From NCBI RefSeq assembly GCF_008692785.1, contig NZ_VXJV01000009.1:124001-188000 (forward strand): 64,000 bases of DNA, in the 5' to 3' direction. Under the pieces are notes generated by a model. That model was given only the letters and a program-made list of their open reading frames with translations, had not been told where the DNA came from and searched no databases. The DNA comes from Salmonella enterica subsp. diarizonae (GTDB lineage: Bacteria; Pseudomonadota; Gammaproteobacteria; Enterobacterales; Enterobacteriaceae). The position numbers and the translations under genes are program-made. Positions 51,064 to 62,977 of the stretch are shown here, piece by piece. Every line of letters starts with the position of its first letter. Position 1 is the first letter of the stretch.

Positions 51064-52002
51064 TTAGATTTTAATAGCCTGAATCGCCCGCGCAATCTCG
51101 GACGAACGGTTTAACGCCCGAATCGACTGAAAGAGTTCCGTCGCCTCGATATATTCCTTACGTAGATATCCCAGCCACTGTTTAATACGCGCGACATGAT
51201 ACAGACCGGTATCGCCCTGCTTTTCCAGTCGGGTATATTTTTGTAATAACGCAACCACTTCCGGCCACGGCATACGCGGTTCGTTATACTTCACCACCCG
51301 GCTCAGGTTAGGAATATTTAACGCCCCGCGGCCAATCATCACCGCATCACAGCCGCTGGTCGCCATACATGCCTGCGCGCTCTGCCAGTCCCAAATTTCG
51401 CCATTAGCGATAACCGGAATAGTCAGACGCTGGCGTATTTCGCCGATCGCCTGCCAGTCGATATGCTCGGCGCGGTAGCCCTGCGCTTTGGTACGGCCAT
51501 GCACCACCAGTTCACTGGCGCCGGCCTGCTGCACCGCATCGGCGATTTCAAATTTTCTATCGCCGCTATCCCAACCGAGGCGCACCTTTACCGTCACCGG
51601 CAGATGCGACGGCACCGCGGCCCGCATCGCTTTCGCGCCCTGATAGATGAGCTCGGGATCTTTGAGCAATGTCGCGCCGCCGCCGCTGCCGTTCACCACT
51701 TTTGACGGACAGCCGCAGTTCAGGTCCACGCCATACGATCCCAACGCCGCCGCCCGCGCGGCGTTTTCCGCCAGCCACTGCGGATGCTGGCCCAGAAGCT
51801 GAATACGCACCGGCGTGCCGGAGGGCGTGCGGCTGGCGTGAAGCAACTCCGGGCAGATGCGATGAAACACTTTTACCGGCAGAAGCTGATCCACCACGCG
51901 CACAAATTCGGTGATGCACAGATCGTAATCATTCACTTCGGTCAGCAGCTCGCGCACTAACGCGTCGAGCACGCCTTCCATCGGCGCCAGTAAAACCCGC
52001 AT
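51064..52002 (-). CDS. dusC: DusC, tRNA-dihydrouridine(16) synthase
   Basis: FMN enzyme that reduces U16 in tRNA, 312 residues from [10 protein letters not shown]. The TIM-barrel FMN-binding start (LLAPMEGV), the catalytic Cys98 in [17 protein letters not shown] and VHGRTK are intact. The C-terminal helical domain ([16 protein letters not shown]) is typical of the DusC subgroup. The frame continues 19 codons upstream through a hairpin, but the conserved start is 52002; the ribosome site is weak (TGTGGAT). Confidence 0.94.
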   Translation of the reverse strand: MRVLLAPMEGVLDALVRELLTEVNDYDLCITEFVRVVDQLLPVKVFHRICPELLHASRTPSGTPVRIQLLGQHPQWLAENAARAAALGSYGVDLNCGCPSKVVNGSGGGATLLKDPELIYQGAKAMRAAVPSHLPVTVKVRLGWDSGDRKFEIADAVQQAGASELVVHGRTKAQGYRAEHIDWQAIGEIRQRLTIPVIANGEIWDWQSAQACMATSGCDAVMIGRGALNIPNLSRVVKYNEPRMPWPEVVALLQKYTRLEKQGDTGLYHVARIKQWLGYLRKEYIEATELFQSIRALNRSSEIARAIQAIKI

Positions 52003-52017
52003 ATCGGTATCCACAGC

Positions 52018-52046
52018 AAAAAAAGAGGCGCTATCATAACGCCTCT
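52018..52046 (-). terminator. Terminator hairpin overlapping the dusC promoter
   Basis: AGAGGCG/CGCCTCT, a perfect 7-bp stem with a nine-base loop, is followed on the minus strand by seven T. It can end mhb-operon transcripts. The loop contains a good -10 box for dusC (TATGAT on the minus strand, 52033-52038), with TTTTGC 17 bp before it. Confidence 0.7.
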
Positions 52047-52067
52047 CTGCGATGAGCAAAACTTTTT

Positions 52068-52097
52068 GCCGGATGGCGGCGCAAACGCCACGCTACG
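52068..52097. repeat. REP element between mhbM and dusC
   Basis: GCCGGATGGCGGCGCAAACG followed by CCACGCTACG is a REP palindrome just past the mhbM stop, before the terminator hairpin. Confidence 0.7.
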
Positions 52098-52111
52098 TCA
52101 CGTAAAAGTGC

Positions 52112-53305
52112 TCAGCGCGGCTCAAGACAGTTATCTTCTTTCCAGCCGTACAGCCATTCGATACCGCGATAAAACGCCTCCTGCGATTTCCCTTTCCACA
52201 ACAGATTACGCACCTGACGCTGCACCCCGGCGGCGTGATAGAGACGCCCCATCTCTCGGGTAGACCAGACGATACGCGCCGTGCGGGGAATACGCACCGA
52301 CTCATACAGCGCAAATGCCTGCTGCGCGTCGCCATCGCAGCGTTCCAGCGCTTTGCCCAGCGTGACGGCGTCTTCCAGCGCCATACAGGCGCCCTGGGCC
52401 ATATATTGCGCCACCGGATGCGCGGCGTCGCCCACCAGGGTAATACGCTCGGTTCCCCATTTCGCGACCGGCTCACGATCGGCGGTCGACCAGCGGCGCC
52501 AGGAGGTCGGCTTATCCAGCATCTGACGCGGGCGGGGATGAATACCGGCAAAATAAGAGAGCACCTCTTCTTTACTGCCGTCTTTCACGCCCCACTCTTC
52601 TTGCTGGCGGCTGTGGAATGTCACCACCAGATTGTACTGTTGACCTCCGCGCAGCGGATAATGGACCAGGTGACAATGCGGGCCTGCCCACAGCACTGGC
52701 GCGTTAATACGTAAATCTTCCGGCATATCGTTGCAATCAATCACCGCCCGATAGACTACATGCCCCGTTACGCGCGGCGCGTCGCCGAGTAAACTTTGCC
52801 GCACTACCGATTTAACACCGTCGCAGCCCACGAGAATATCCGCCGTCCAGCTATTGCCCTGCTCATCAAACACCGTAACATCATCCGGCGTCTGGCGGAT
52901 ATCGACAATATGGGTCGAGGTACGATACTCCACACCAGGGTGCGTCAGCGCCGCTTCCCATACCGTTGCATGAATATCTACCCGGTGAATTACCGCATAC
53001 GGCCCGCCAAAATGGTCGCGGAACGCCTGTCCGGTTTCAATGCGTACCACTTCTTCGGCATTCACGGCATCCATCATAGTAATGTGATCGGTAAACACCG
53101 CACGCTGGCGGGCAACATCGCCCACACCGAGACTATCCAGTGCCGAAAAAGCGTTCGGCCCAAGCTGAATACCCGCGCCAATCTCGCCAATTTCGTGCGC
53201 TTTTTCCAGCAGCATGACTTTTATTCCCTGGCGCGCCAGCGACAGCGCGGTCGCCGCGCCACCGATTCCGCCACCTACAATAATTGCGCTTGTCACGTTA
53301 GTCAT
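52112..53305 (-). CDS. mhbM: MhbM, 3-hydroxybenzoate 6-monooxygenase
   Basis: FAD- and NADH-dependent aromatic hydroxylase that converts 3-hydroxybenzoate to gentisate, 397 residues. The FAD-binding IIVGGGIGGAATALSLARQG lies at residues 8-27, the DG motif in LVGCDGVKSVVR, and the GD motif in TLVGDAAHPV near residue 288. I chose the ATG at 53305 because AAGGAG lies seven bases upstream; an ATG two codons earlier is too close. Last gene of mhbTDHIM, in the same order as the Klebsiella operon. Confidence 0.9.
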   Translation of the reverse strand: MTNVTSAIIVGGGIGGAATALSLARQGIKVMLLEKAHEIGEIGAGIQLGPNAFSALDSLGVGDVARQRAVFTDHITMMDAVNAEEVVRIETGQAFRDHFGGPYAVIHRVDIHATVWEAALTHPGVEYRTSTHIVDIRQTPDDVTVFDEQGNSWTADILVGCDGVKSVVRQSLLGDAPRVTGHVVYRAVIDCNDMPEDLRINAPVLWAGPHCHLVHYPLRGGQQYNLVVTFHSRQQEEWGVKDGSKEEVLSYFAGIHPRPRQMLDKPTSWRRWSTADREPVAKWGTERITLVGDAAHPVAQYMAQGACMALEDAVTLGKALERCDGDAQQAFALYESVRIPRTARIVWSTREMGRLYHAAGVQRQVRNLLWKGKSQEAFYRGIEWLYGWKEDNCLEPR

Positions 53306-53319
53306 GATCATTCTCCTTT

Positions 53320-53964
53320 TCAGGCCGGGATTTTATCTTGTTGATTTTCCGGTGCGGCGGCAATAAACGCCGGTAGCTGCACGCAGGCGTCATAAACGGC
53401 TTTGCAGCGCGAATAGCCTGACAAATCACAGCCCATCCTGAGCGCATTCGCCCACTGAGGAATCAGGCAGCAGTCCGCAAGACCTGGCGCGTCGCCCACG
53501 CAGAATGTTCCGGGCTGACTTTTACGCAATAGCTGCTCCACCGCGCTTAACCCTTGCTGTATCCAGTGGGCATACCAGCGTTTTTTCTGCTCTTCGCTAA
53601 CCTTCAGCTCATCGGTCAGATAGCGCAACACGCGCAAGTTATTAATCGGATGAATATCGCAGGCGATGGTGTAGACAATTTCCAGCGCGTGGCTGCGCGC
53701 CGGATCGCTCGTCGGCAGCAGCGGCGTTTGCGGAAAATGTCGGTCCAGCCAGTCGACGATGGCCAGCGATTGCCCCAACGATTCGCCGTCATCAGTGACC
53801 AGCGTCGGCACCAGGCCTACCGGGTTCATCCGTCGGTAGGCCAGCGCATTCTGCTGACCGATACGAATATTGACGCCCACCGTCTGGTAATCGATCCCCT
53901 TTAACGCCAGCGCAATACGTACGCGATAAGACGCCGAACTATTAAAGAAACTGTACAGCTTCAT
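53320..53964 (-). CDS. mhbI: MhbI, glutathione-dependent maleylpyruvate isomerase
   Basis: Zeta-class glutathione S-transferase of 214 residues that isomerises maleylpyruvate to fumarylpyruvate. The catalytic N-terminal motif SSASYRVRIAL is at residues 9-19, with NPVGLVPTLV and QSLAIVDWLD in the thioredoxin fold and the all-helical C-terminal domain after residue 85. It lies 14 bp before mhbM and eight bp after mhbH. Confidence 0.9.
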   Translation of the reverse strand: MKLYSFFNSSASYRVRIALALKGIDYQTVGVNIRIGQQNALAYRRMNPVGLVPTLVTDDGESLGQSLAIVDWLDRHFPQTPLLPTSDPARSHALEIVYTIACDIHPINNLRVLRYLTDELKVSEEQKKRWYAHWIQQGLSAVEQLLRKSQPGTFCVGDAPGLADCCLIPQWANALRMGCDLSGYSRCKAVYDACVQLPAFIAAAPENQQDKIPA

Positions 53965-53972
53965 CGTTCACC

Positions 53973-54674
53973 TCAGACAATTTTCACAGCAATGGGCGTC
54001 AGACCTTCCACGTTCCCGGTGATGACATCCCCTTTCACCACCGCGCCCACCCCCTCTGGCGTACCGGTGAAAATCAAATCGCCTGGCTGCAATTCAAAGA
54101 AGCCGGATAAATAGCTGATGGTTTCATTCACCGACCAAATCAGATGGCGAATATCGCTGCGCTGATGGTCCTCGCCGTTAACCTGTAGCCAAATAGGGGC
54201 ATTATCCACATTATGCGTTTCAGCGGCTTTGTGTAATGGCGCAACAGGCGCGGAGAGATCGAACGCTTTACCAATTTCCCACGGGCGTCCCATCTGGCGC
54301 ATTTCCATCTGACGATCGCGACGCGTCATATCCAGACCGGTGGCGTATCCCCAGACATATTCATGGGCTTTTTCCAGCGGAATATCACCCCCCTTTTTAC
54401 CAATCGCCACCACCAGCTCAATTTCATAATGGTAGTTATCGGTCTGCGCCGGATACGGCAGTTCCAGGGTGTTTCCCGCCGCAACCGGGACGACAGCGTC
54501 CGCCGGTTTACAAAAGAAGAACGGCGGTTCGCGATCGGGATCAAAGCCCATTTCGCGGGCATGGGCGGCATAGTTGCGACCCACGCAGTAAACGCGACGT
54601 ACCGGAAACTGCTCATCACTGCCCGCTACCAGTACAGTCACCGGTGCCTGCGGCTGGAATACATATTTGGTCAT
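53973..54674 (-). CDS. mhbH: MhbH, fumarylpyruvate hydrolase
   Basis: FAH-family hydrolase of 233 residues that splits fumarylpyruvate into fumarate and pyruvate. Typical motifs are [13 protein letters not shown] near residue 30, [15 protein letters not shown] with metal-binding Glu, and [15 protein letters not shown] near residue 201. In the mhb operon between the dioxygenase and isomerase genes. Confidence 0.92.
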   Translation of the reverse strand: MTKYVFQPQAPVTVLVAGSDEQFPVRRVYCVGRNYAAHAREMGFDPDREPPFFFCKPADAVVPVAAGNTLELPYPAQTDNYHYEIELVVAIGKKGGDIPLEKAHEYVWGYATGLDMTRRDRQMEMRQMGRPWEIGKAFDLSAPVAPLHKAAETHNVDNAPIWLQVNGEDHQRSDIRHLIWSVNETISYLSGFFELQPGDLIFTGTPEGVGAVVKGDVITGNVEGLTPIAVKIV

Positions 54675-54689
54675 GTTCTCTCTCCCTAA

Positions 54690-55727
54690 TTAATAACGTG
54701 CTTCACGGAACAGCCCCAGGGCTTCCTGAACCGGCTTGTCCGAAAAGCTGAATAACACCGTGTCTTCGCTGCTGCGAAACGACACCTCATGCCAGGTTGG
54801 CGCCACAAAAATGTCTTTTGCGGAAAAATGCAAGGTTTCGTTGCCGATAGTGACTTGCCCTGCCCCTTCAACGACGTGGTAGATAGTGCTGTCGGTGCTC
54901 CGCGCCACACGCGAGGCAAAGCCTTTTGGCAACAGTTGCAGGAACGCGCCCATCGACGGCATCGGATAACCGCCGGTAACGGGATTAACGTAACGTAGCT
55001 TGTAACCTTCCCACTCATCAGGATCGCCCATACGGATCAGATCGTGCAGCGCCTCGCGACTGCGGTCGTAGCGGTAGTTGAAAATCGGCGACGAGTTCCC
55101 GCGCTGGTGGCGCAGCGGCAGCATATTCGCCGCATAGCGCGGCAGATAATCGCCCTCTTTTCGCGTTACCGGCTGCTGATCTTCGGGATAGTCTTCCGCA
55201 AAACCACAGCCCAGGAGGTTGACTAACGGCAGATCCAGACCATCCAGCCATACCACCGGATCTGACCCCGGATTACCATGATCGTGCCAGCGCCACTGCG
55301 GCGTCAGGATAAAATCGCCGGTATGCATTGGCGTGCGCTCGCCGTCCACCGCGGTAAATGCGCCTTTACCTTCGACGATAAAACGCAGCGCCGACTGGTT
55401 ATGGCGATGACTCGGCGCGACTTCGCCGGGCAGGATCAGCTGTAAACCAGCGTATAAGGTTGCCGTGATCGACGACTGCCCGCGCAATGCCGGATTTTCC
55501 AGCACCAGCACCCGGCGGATCGCCTCTTTCGCGCCAATGACATTACCGCTCTCCATCAGTAGCGGACGAATTTCCTGATAATTCCAGTAGGCCGGCGCGC
55601 AGTTGGCGTTTGGCGTCTGCGGCACCAGATGATGTAACGATTCCCACAGCGGCGTCAGATTCTGCCCGGAAATATGCTGGTAATACTGCTGGCGGCTATC
55701 TTTTACGTTCTGATTCATTTCAGACAT
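54690..55727 (-). CDS. mhbD: MhbD, gentisate 1,2-dioxygenase
   Basis: Bicupin Fe(II) enzyme of 345 residues that opens the gentisate ring to maleylpyruvate. The N-terminal cupin carries the iron-binding His in [30 protein letters not shown] follows, and the second cupin has [14 protein letters not shown]. The start follows AAGGAG by seven bases, and this ribosome site overlaps the mhbT stop codon region. Confidence 0.93.
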   Translation of the reverse strand: MSEMNQNVKDSRQQYYQHISGQNLTPLWESLHHLVPQTPNANCAPAYWNYQEIRPLLMESGNVIGAKEAIRRVLVLENPALRGQSSITATLYAGLQLILPGEVAPSHRHNQSALRFIVEGKGAFTAVDGERTPMHTGDFILTPQWRWHDHGNPGSDPVVWLDGLDLPLVNLLGCGFAEDYPEDQQPVTRKEGDYLPRYAANMLPLRHQRGNSSPIFNYRYDRSREALHDLIRMGDPDEWEGYKLRYVNPVTGGYPMPSMGAFLQLLPKGFASRVARSTDSTIYHVVEGAGQVTIGNETLHFSAKDIFVAPTWHEVSFRSSEDTVLFSFSDKPVQEALGLFREARY

Positions 55728-55738
55728 GGAGATTCTCC

Positions 55739-57097
55739 TTATTCGTTTACGACGCTGGCACGCGGCAGGTCGTCAGATACAGAAATCGAAAGGCGGACAA
55801 CCACCGTCAGCAGGGTAAGCATTACCGCGCTGATAGCCGCCGGAATAGCAATGACAAAAAACAACGTATCGAAAGAAAAATTGAGGGCCATCATCATGCC
55901 GCCGGAGAGCGAACCGACAATGGCCCCGCAGCGTCCAATCGCGTTCGACCAGCTCACGCCCGTCGCCCGACTTTGGGTGGGGTATAGCGTTGCCGTCAGA
56001 GCATTAAGCCCCACCTGGGAACCGCTAATACCGATGCCGGTACCAAAAATCGCCAGCGCCATTAGCCAAAGGCCGTTTTCGCTCAGACCTATCATGACAA
56101 TACAGACCGCGCCCAGCGCATAGCTCACCGCCAGTACCCGGAACGGGTTAAGCCGGTCCATCAACACGCCGAGTAACAGCGCGCCAAGCGTGCCGCCAAC
56201 CTGGAACGCGGCAGTCACCCACGACGCCTGTTGCAGATCAATACCGCGATGGTTAAGCAGCGTCGGCATCCAACTGGAAAGCAGATAGATAATGAGCAGG
56301 CTCATAAAGAACACCACCCATAACATCAGGGTAATGACAAGCTGCCGCCCGGCAAAAAGCTGGCGAATACTGCCTTTGGCGACGGCCGCTGTCTCATGCA
56401 GAAAGAATTGCGTATCGTGATAGCGCTCGCCGGTAATGGCGCTGACCGTCCGGGCGACGACCGCCTGCGGTAGTTGACGGCGTACCTGCCAGCGGGGAGA
56501 TTCCGGCAGCGCGAACAGCAGGCTGAAAAACAGCATTAAAGGCAAGATGCCGCCTAACGCCAGAATTCCATGCCAGCCAATCAGCGGCACCAGTTGCGCG
56601 CTCACAATCCCGCCCATCGCCGACCCCAGCGTAAAACCGCAGAACATCAGCGTGACCAGCGCTCCGCGTCGGCGAGCGGGCAGGTATTCCGACGTCATGG
56701 TGATGGTGTTCGGCATCGCCCCGCCCAGTCCCAGACCGGTTAAGAAGCGCAACAGCACCAGGGTTTCTATATCCGGCGAGAAAGCGGAAAGCAGGCTCAA
56801 TGCGCCGAATAGCGCCACGCAAAGCTCAATCACCCGTTTGCGGCCAAAGCGATCCGCCAGCGGCCCGCATAGCAGCGCGCCGGCCGTAAGCCCCAGTAGT
56901 CCTGCGCCAAACAGCGGCGCAAGTTCGCTGGCGCTTAACTGCCAGTGGGTACGAATATCCGGGGCGATGAAGCCAATCGCGGCGGTGTCGAAACCGTCGA
57001 GCATGACCACCAGAAAACAGCAGATGATAACGCGCCACTGCATTTTGCCGACGGGGGCGGCATCAATAAGGGCTTGTAGATCACGTCGTTGAGTCAT
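55739..57097 (-). CDS. mhbT: MhbT, aromatic acid:proton symporter
   Basis: MFS transporter of the AAHS family (PcaK/BenK type), 452 residues with 12 helices. The family motif [13 protein letters not shown] is in TM1 near residues 34-46, motif A is [14 protein letters not shown], and LPESPRWQ is in the middle loop. It should import 3-hydroxybenzoate or gentisate for the enzymes encoded downstream. First gene of mhbTDHIM, divergent from mhbR. Confidence 0.92.
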   Translation of the reverse strand: MTQRRDLQALIDAAPVGKMQWRVIICCFLVVMLDGFDTAAIGFIAPDIRTHWQLSASELAPLFGAGLLGLTAGALLCGPLADRFGRKRVIELCVALFGALSLLSAFSPDIETLVLLRFLTGLGLGGAMPNTITMTSEYLPARRRGALVTLMFCGFTLGSAMGGIVSAQLVPLIGWHGILALGGILPLMLFFSLLFALPESPRWQVRRQLPQAVVARTVSAITGERYHDTQFFLHETAAVAKGSIRQLFAGRQLVITLMLWVVFFMSLLIIYLLSSWMPTLLNHRGIDLQQASWVTAAFQVGGTLGALLLGVLMDRLNPFRVLAVSYALGAVCIVMIGLSENGLWLMALAIFGTGIGISGSQVGLNALTATLYPTQSRATGVSWSNAIGRCGAIVGSLSGGMMMALNFSFDTLFFVIAIPAAISAVMLTLLTVVVRLSISVSDDLPRASVVNE

Positions 57098-57222
57098 AGT
57101 TAATGCCTCAGTGCAGGGAGGTAGATGTTGTTTTTATGTTTGCTATGTTACGAGTTTGTAGAGTGAGTGATAAAATGTACAATGGCTTTTCAGGCAGAGA
57201 CATAACCTGGAGGTTATCGCGA

Positions 57223-58131
57223 ATGGCGAACTGGGCGCAGAAATTGAAATTACATCACCTGCAAACGCTGGTTGCGCTGGGCGAACAGGGCAACCTGACG
57301 CATGTCGCCCGGATGATGAATATCTCCCAGCCAGCGCTATCCAAGTGGTTATCTCAACTCGAAGATGAGATAGGCATCACACTTTTTGAGCGCCACAGTA
57401 AAGGGATACGTCCCTCCGAAGGCGGTAAATTACTGCTCCAGCACGCCCAACGCCTAATTAACGATCTGGAGCGTTCACAGTATGAAATCGCCCGTTTCAA
57501 GCAGGGCGGCCTGGTTGGCAGTCTGAAGATCGGCTGTTCACCCGTAGCGACTGACTGCGTATCACAGGCGATTCTTAACCTGCTTAACGAGATGCCGACC
57601 CTGCATCTGAATATTGAAGAGAAAGTAATGACGCCGCTGCTGCACGATCTGCTTGTCGGCCAGGTGGATGTGGTGGTAGGCCGTGTAGGCGGACGCGCCC
57701 TGCAACTGCCGCTTAATTATCAGGTACTTTATACCGAGCCGGTCTGCTTTGTGGCGCGTCCGCACCATCCGCTGGTCGCGCGAGCACAGATCGCCTGGAG
57801 CGATCTGGCGCACTGGCGGTGGATAGTCTGGCCAACCGGCACCCCTATTCGCATCAGTATTGATAACGCCCTCGTCGATAACGGCGTAATGCTCCCGGAA
57901 AACACCATTGAATCGGCGTCAATGAACGTCAGCACCAATTTGCTGCAAAGCAGCGATATGATCTCTATTCTTTCTTTACGGCTGGCGCAACGCTATGCCA
58001 GCCAGGGGCAACTGGCGATTTTAAACTTGCCAAAAATTGAGCAAAAAGGCAGCGTAGGGATGTTCTGGCGTAAGAATGAGACGCCCTCTTTGGCCCTGAG
58101 TCGCTTTTTATATTTTTTAGCCCAGGTTTAA
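57223..58131 (+). CDS. mhbR: MhbR, LysR-family activator of the mhb operon
   Basis: 302 residues. The N-terminal helix-turn-helix is GNLTHVARMMNISQPALSKWLSQLEDE near residues 22-48, and the effector domain starts near residue 90 (VGSLKIGCSPVATD). I placed the start at 57223 after GGAGG; the frame extends 40 codons further, into the shared promoter. The inducer is expected to be 3-hydroxybenzoate or gentisate, by analogy with Klebsiella MhbR. Confidence 0.9.
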   Translation: MANWAQKLKLHHLQTLVALGEQGNLTHVARMMNISQPALSKWLSQLEDEIGITLFERHSKGIRPSEGGKLLLQHAQRLINDLERSQYEIARFKQGGLVGSLKIGCSPVATDCVSQAILNLLNEMPTLHLNIEEKVMTPLLHDLLVGQVDVVVGRVGGRALQLPLNYQVLYTEPVCFVARPHHPLVARAQIAWSDLAHWRWIVWPTGTPIRISIDNALVDNGVMLPENTIESASMNVSTNLLQSSDMISILSLRLAQRYASQGQLAILNLPKIEQKGSVGMFWRKNETPSLALSRFLYFLAQV

Positions 58132-58226
58132 CGCCGCCGACCAGGAGTATTGCCCAATGTTCCTGCTGTCTATACCCACTATGCTAAGAATTCATGATGT
58201 GATCGGTAGCACGTTTTAACGTTTAA

Positions 58227-59353
<1,127 letters not shown>

Positions 59354-59381
59354 CGACGGGACAAAAGACTGGGTTAAAATT

Positions 59382-59447
59382 TGCGATGCGTCGCGCATTT
59401 TTCATTTAAGTTTCACAAGTTGCATAAGCAATGAGATTTAGATCACA
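59382..59447 (+). promoter_or_regulatory. cdd promoter: two CRP sites flanking a CytR operator
   Basis: CRP-like sites are at 59382-59397 (TGCGA-N6-GCGCA) and 59432-59447 (TGAGA-N6-TCACA), with centres 50 bp apart. Between them is the CytR-type inverted repeat TTGC-ATAA-GCAA (59420-59431). This matches the known E. coli cdd arrangement, where CytR is held between two CRP dimers. Confidence 0.8.
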
Positions 59448-59506
59448 TATTCAGACATAACAGGCCCGTAAACTACGGTTCCATTACATTGTTATGAGGC
59501 AACGCC

Positions 59507-60391
59507 ATGCATCCACGTTTTCAAACTGCTTTTGCCCAGCTTGCGGATAATTTGCAATCAGCGCTGGCCCCTATCCTGGCGGACCACCATTTTCCCGCCA
59601 TGCTGACCGCAGAGCAGGTCTCGACGCTTAAAAATGCGACGGGGCTGGACGAAGACGCGCTGGCTTTCGCACTGTTACCTTTGGCGGCGGCCTGCGCCCG
59701 TACCGATTTGTCCCATTTTAACGTCGGCGCGATTGCGCGCGGCGTCAGCGGCAACTGGTATTTCGGCGCGAATATGGAGTTCCTGGGTGCCACCATGCAA
59801 CAAACTGTGCATGCTGAACAAAGCGCGATTAGCCACGCCTGGCTACGCGGCGAAAAAGGGCTCGCCGCCGTCACCGTTAACTACACGCCTTGCGGCCACT
59901 GTCGCCAGTTTATGAACGAGCTAAACAGCGGTCTGGATCTGCGCATTCATCTGCCGGGCCGCGCGCCGCATACGCTACGCGATTATCTGCCTGACGCTTT
60001 CGGGCCAAAAGATCTGGAGATCAAAACGCTGCTGATGGACGAGCAGGATCATGGCTTTGCGTTAACGGGCGATACGCTAACGCAAGCGGCGATTACGGCA
60101 GCCAATAAGAGCCATATGCCTTATAGCCACTCACCGAGCGGCGTGGCGCTGGAATGTAAAGATGGCCGTATTTTCACCGGCAGCTATGCGGAAAACGCTG
60201 CCTTTAACCCTACGCTTCCCCCGCTGCAAGGCGCGCTAAACCTGCTGAGTCTCAATGGCTACGACTATGCAGATATTCAGCGTGCGATTCTGGCGGAAAA
60301 AGGCGACGCGGCATTAATTCAATGGGATGCCACCGCCGCAACGCTGAAAGCATTAGGTTGCCATAAAATTGACCGCGTGCTTCTCGGCTAA
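59507..60391 (+). CDS. cdd: Cdd, cytidine deaminase
   Basis: Dimeric zinc enzyme that deaminates cytidine and deoxycytidine to uridine compounds, 294 residues. The catalytic HAE is His102-Ala-Glu104 in [10 protein letters not shown]. Zinc-binding Cys129 and Cys132 are in TPCGHCRQF. The C-terminal half is the catalytically dead copy of the fold, as in E. coli Cdd. It is controlled by CRP and CytR. Confidence 0.97.
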   Translation: MHPRFQTAFAQLADNLQSALAPILADHHFPAMLTAEQVSTLKNATGLDEDALAFALLPLAAACARTDLSHFNVGAIARGVSGNWYFGANMEFLGATMQQTVHAEQSAISHAWLRGEKGLAAVTVNYTPCGHCRQFMNELNSGLDLRIHLPGRAPHTLRDYLPDAFGPKDLEIKTLLMDEQDHGFALTGDTLTQAAITAANKSHMPYSHSPSGVALECKDGRIFTGSYAENAAFNPTLPPLQGALNLLSLNGYDYADIQRAILAEKGDAALIQWDATAATLKALGCHKIDRVLLG

Positions 60392-60398
60392 GTTAACG

Positions 60399-60433
60399 TG
60401 CCGGATAGCGGCGCGCTGGCGTCTTATCCGGCC
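60399..60433. repeat. REP element after cdd
   Basis: GTGCCGGATAGCGGCGCGCT followed by GGCGTCTTATCCGGCC is a clear REP palindrome just past the cdd stop. Confidence 0.8.
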
Positions 60434-60480
60434 TGACTCTTCCCTCCTCCTACCACCAGACCCAGGGAAAATCATGCTGA

Positions 60481-61290
<810 letters not shown>

Positions 61291-61292
61291 TC

Positions 61293-61532
61293 ATGGATGT
61301 ACAGACGATATTTGTCGCATTAGCCTGTCTGCTACTCCCGCTTTTTTGCTTCCGTGAGGCCTAGAAAGGCTGGCGAACCGGCGCGGTAGATAAAATTGTC
61401 AAAAATACGCAAGAACCGGTTTATGTCTATCGCCATGCCGATCCCGTACAATATTGGTCTTATCTTTTTCTTTATACCGGATGCGGTTTTTTATTTACTG
61501 GAATGGTTATTTATCTTCTTTTTTATCGTTAA
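61293..61532 (+). pseudogene. yeiS: YeiS, small membrane protein broken by an amber codon
   Basis: The frame matches E. coli YeiS (79 residues, DUF2542) along its length: MDVQTIFVALACLLLPLFC, KGWRTGAVDKIVKN, EPVYVYRHADPV, GMVIYLLFYR. Codon 24 is TAG (61362-61364), where E. coli has Trp in REAWKGW, a single-base change from TGG. The rest stays open to TAA at 61530. Translation should stop after one helix unless suppressed. It lies two bases after sanA, so it is co-transcribed. A gene annotated only from its second half would be wrong. Confidence 0.85.
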
Positions 61533-61735
61533 GTTATTTATTATACATTAGTATTGAGAATAGTTATTATTATGATATAAGGAACAAATGCTGTTTTGCA
61601 TTCTGGTTTCATTTTTTTGTGAATTCTTTCACAGAATCCCCTTCTTTCAATGCTTAGGCTGGCGGTAGATTTTGGATCATAAAAACGCGTTATTTGCGTT
61701 TCGCCTTAATTTATTCAAGCATTAAGGAAGATTAT

Positions 61736-62977
61736 ATGCCGCAACAAAATTATCTGGATGAACTCACGCCTGGTTTTACGCCATTACTGGCAATAAAAGA
61801 GGCTTCACGTTGTTTATTATGTCACGACGCGCCCTGTAGTCAGGATTGCCCGGCGCAAACCGATCCGGGGAAATTTATTCGTTCTATTTACTTTCGCAAT
61901 TTTAAAGGCGCAGCGGAAACTATCCGGGAAAATAACGCGCTTGGCGCCGTCTGTGCCAGAGTCTGTCCGACGGAAAAATTATGCCAGCGCGGATGTACGC
62001 GTTCCGGGATAGATAAACCTATTGATATTGCGCGCCTGCAACGTTTTATTACCGATTTTGAACAGCAGACCGCCATGCAGATTTATCAGCCCGGGAGTAA
62101 AACACGCGGAAAAGTCGCGATTATTGGCGCGGGTCCGGCAGGTTTGCAGGCGAGCGTGACGCTCACGCATTTAGGCTATGACGTCACCATTTACGAAAAA
62201 CAGCCGCAGCCCGGCGGATGGCTGCGTCACGGCATCCCGGCATTTCGTCTGCCGCAAAGCGTTCTCGATCAGGAAATTGCCCGCATTGTAGAGATGGGCG
62301 TCAATATTAAGTGCAATTGTGACGTGGGCGGGTCGCTATCGCTTGCGCAACTCAAAGCCGAATATCGCGCCGTGCTGATGACCGTCGGGATGTCCTGCGG
62401 TTCTGATTTACCGTTATTTGAACAGGCCAGTCATGTAGAGATTGCCGTTGATTTTTTACAGCGCGCCCGTCAGGCCGACGGCAATATTAGCGTTCCGCGT
62501 AGCGCATTAATTATTGGCGGCGGCGACGTAGCGATGGATGTCGCCAGTACGTTAAAAATTCTCGGCTGTCCTTCCGTCACCTGCGTGGCGCGGGAAGCAT
62601 TAGCCGAATTCCCCGCCAGCGAAAAAGAATTTACCAGCACGCAGGCATTAGGCGTATCGATTATTGATAGCTTTACGCCTGTCGCCGTCAGCGGAAATAA
62701 AGTGACCTTCCACCATGTACGCCATTCAGGAGAACTGACGCTGGAAGCGGAACGTATTATTCTGGCCGTGGGGCAGCACGCGCGACTGGATACCTTTGCG
62801 GAGATAAAAGCGCAGCATAATATTATCGACACTCACGATTATCAAACCGCCGACCCGGCGCTCTTTGCCGCTGGCGATATTATTAAGGGCGATAAGACCG
62901 TCGTTTATGCGGTAAAAACCGGAAAAGAAGCCGCTCAGGCTATTCATCATTATTTAGAGGAGGCCTGCTCATGTTAA
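61736..62977 (+). CDS. preT: PreT, NAD-dependent dihydropyrimidine dehydrogenase small subunit
   Basis: Iron-sulfur flavoprotein of 413 residues that passes electrons from NADH to PreA for reduction of uracil and thymine. The N-terminal 4Fe-4S Cys groups are [14 protein letters not shown] near residue 26 and [15 protein letters not shown] near residue 76. FAD-binding [10 protein letters not shown] is near residue 130, NAD-binding [10 protein letters not shown] near residue 260, and a final FAD motif (AAGDI). Start at 61736 after AAGGAAG. The stop lies inside preA (seven-base overlap). Confidence 0.95.
   Translation: MPQQNYLDELTPGFTPLLAIKEASRCLLCHDAPCSQDCPAQTDPGKFIRSIYFRNFKGAAETIRENNALGAVCARVCPTEKLCQRGCTRSGIDKPIDIARLQRFITDFEQQTAMQIYQPGSKTRGKVAIIGAGPAGLQASVTLTHLGYDVTIYEKQPQPGGWLRHGIPAFRLPQSVLDQEIARIVEMGVNIKCNCDVGGSLSLAQLKAEYRAVLMTVGMSCGSDLPLFEQASHVEIAVDFLQRARQADGNISVPRSALIIGGGDVAMDVASTLKILGCPSVTCVAREALAEFPASEKEFTSTQALGVSIIDSFTPVAVSGNKVTFHHVRHSGELTLEAERIILAVGQHARLDTFAEIKAQHNIIDTHDYQTADPALFAAGDIIKGDKTVVYAVKTGKEAAQAIHHYLEEACSC

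Noticed and set aside
61454-61657. 67-codon plus frame after sanA
   Set aside because: It covers the second half of yeiS in a different frame; the conserved YeiS frame explains the sequence.
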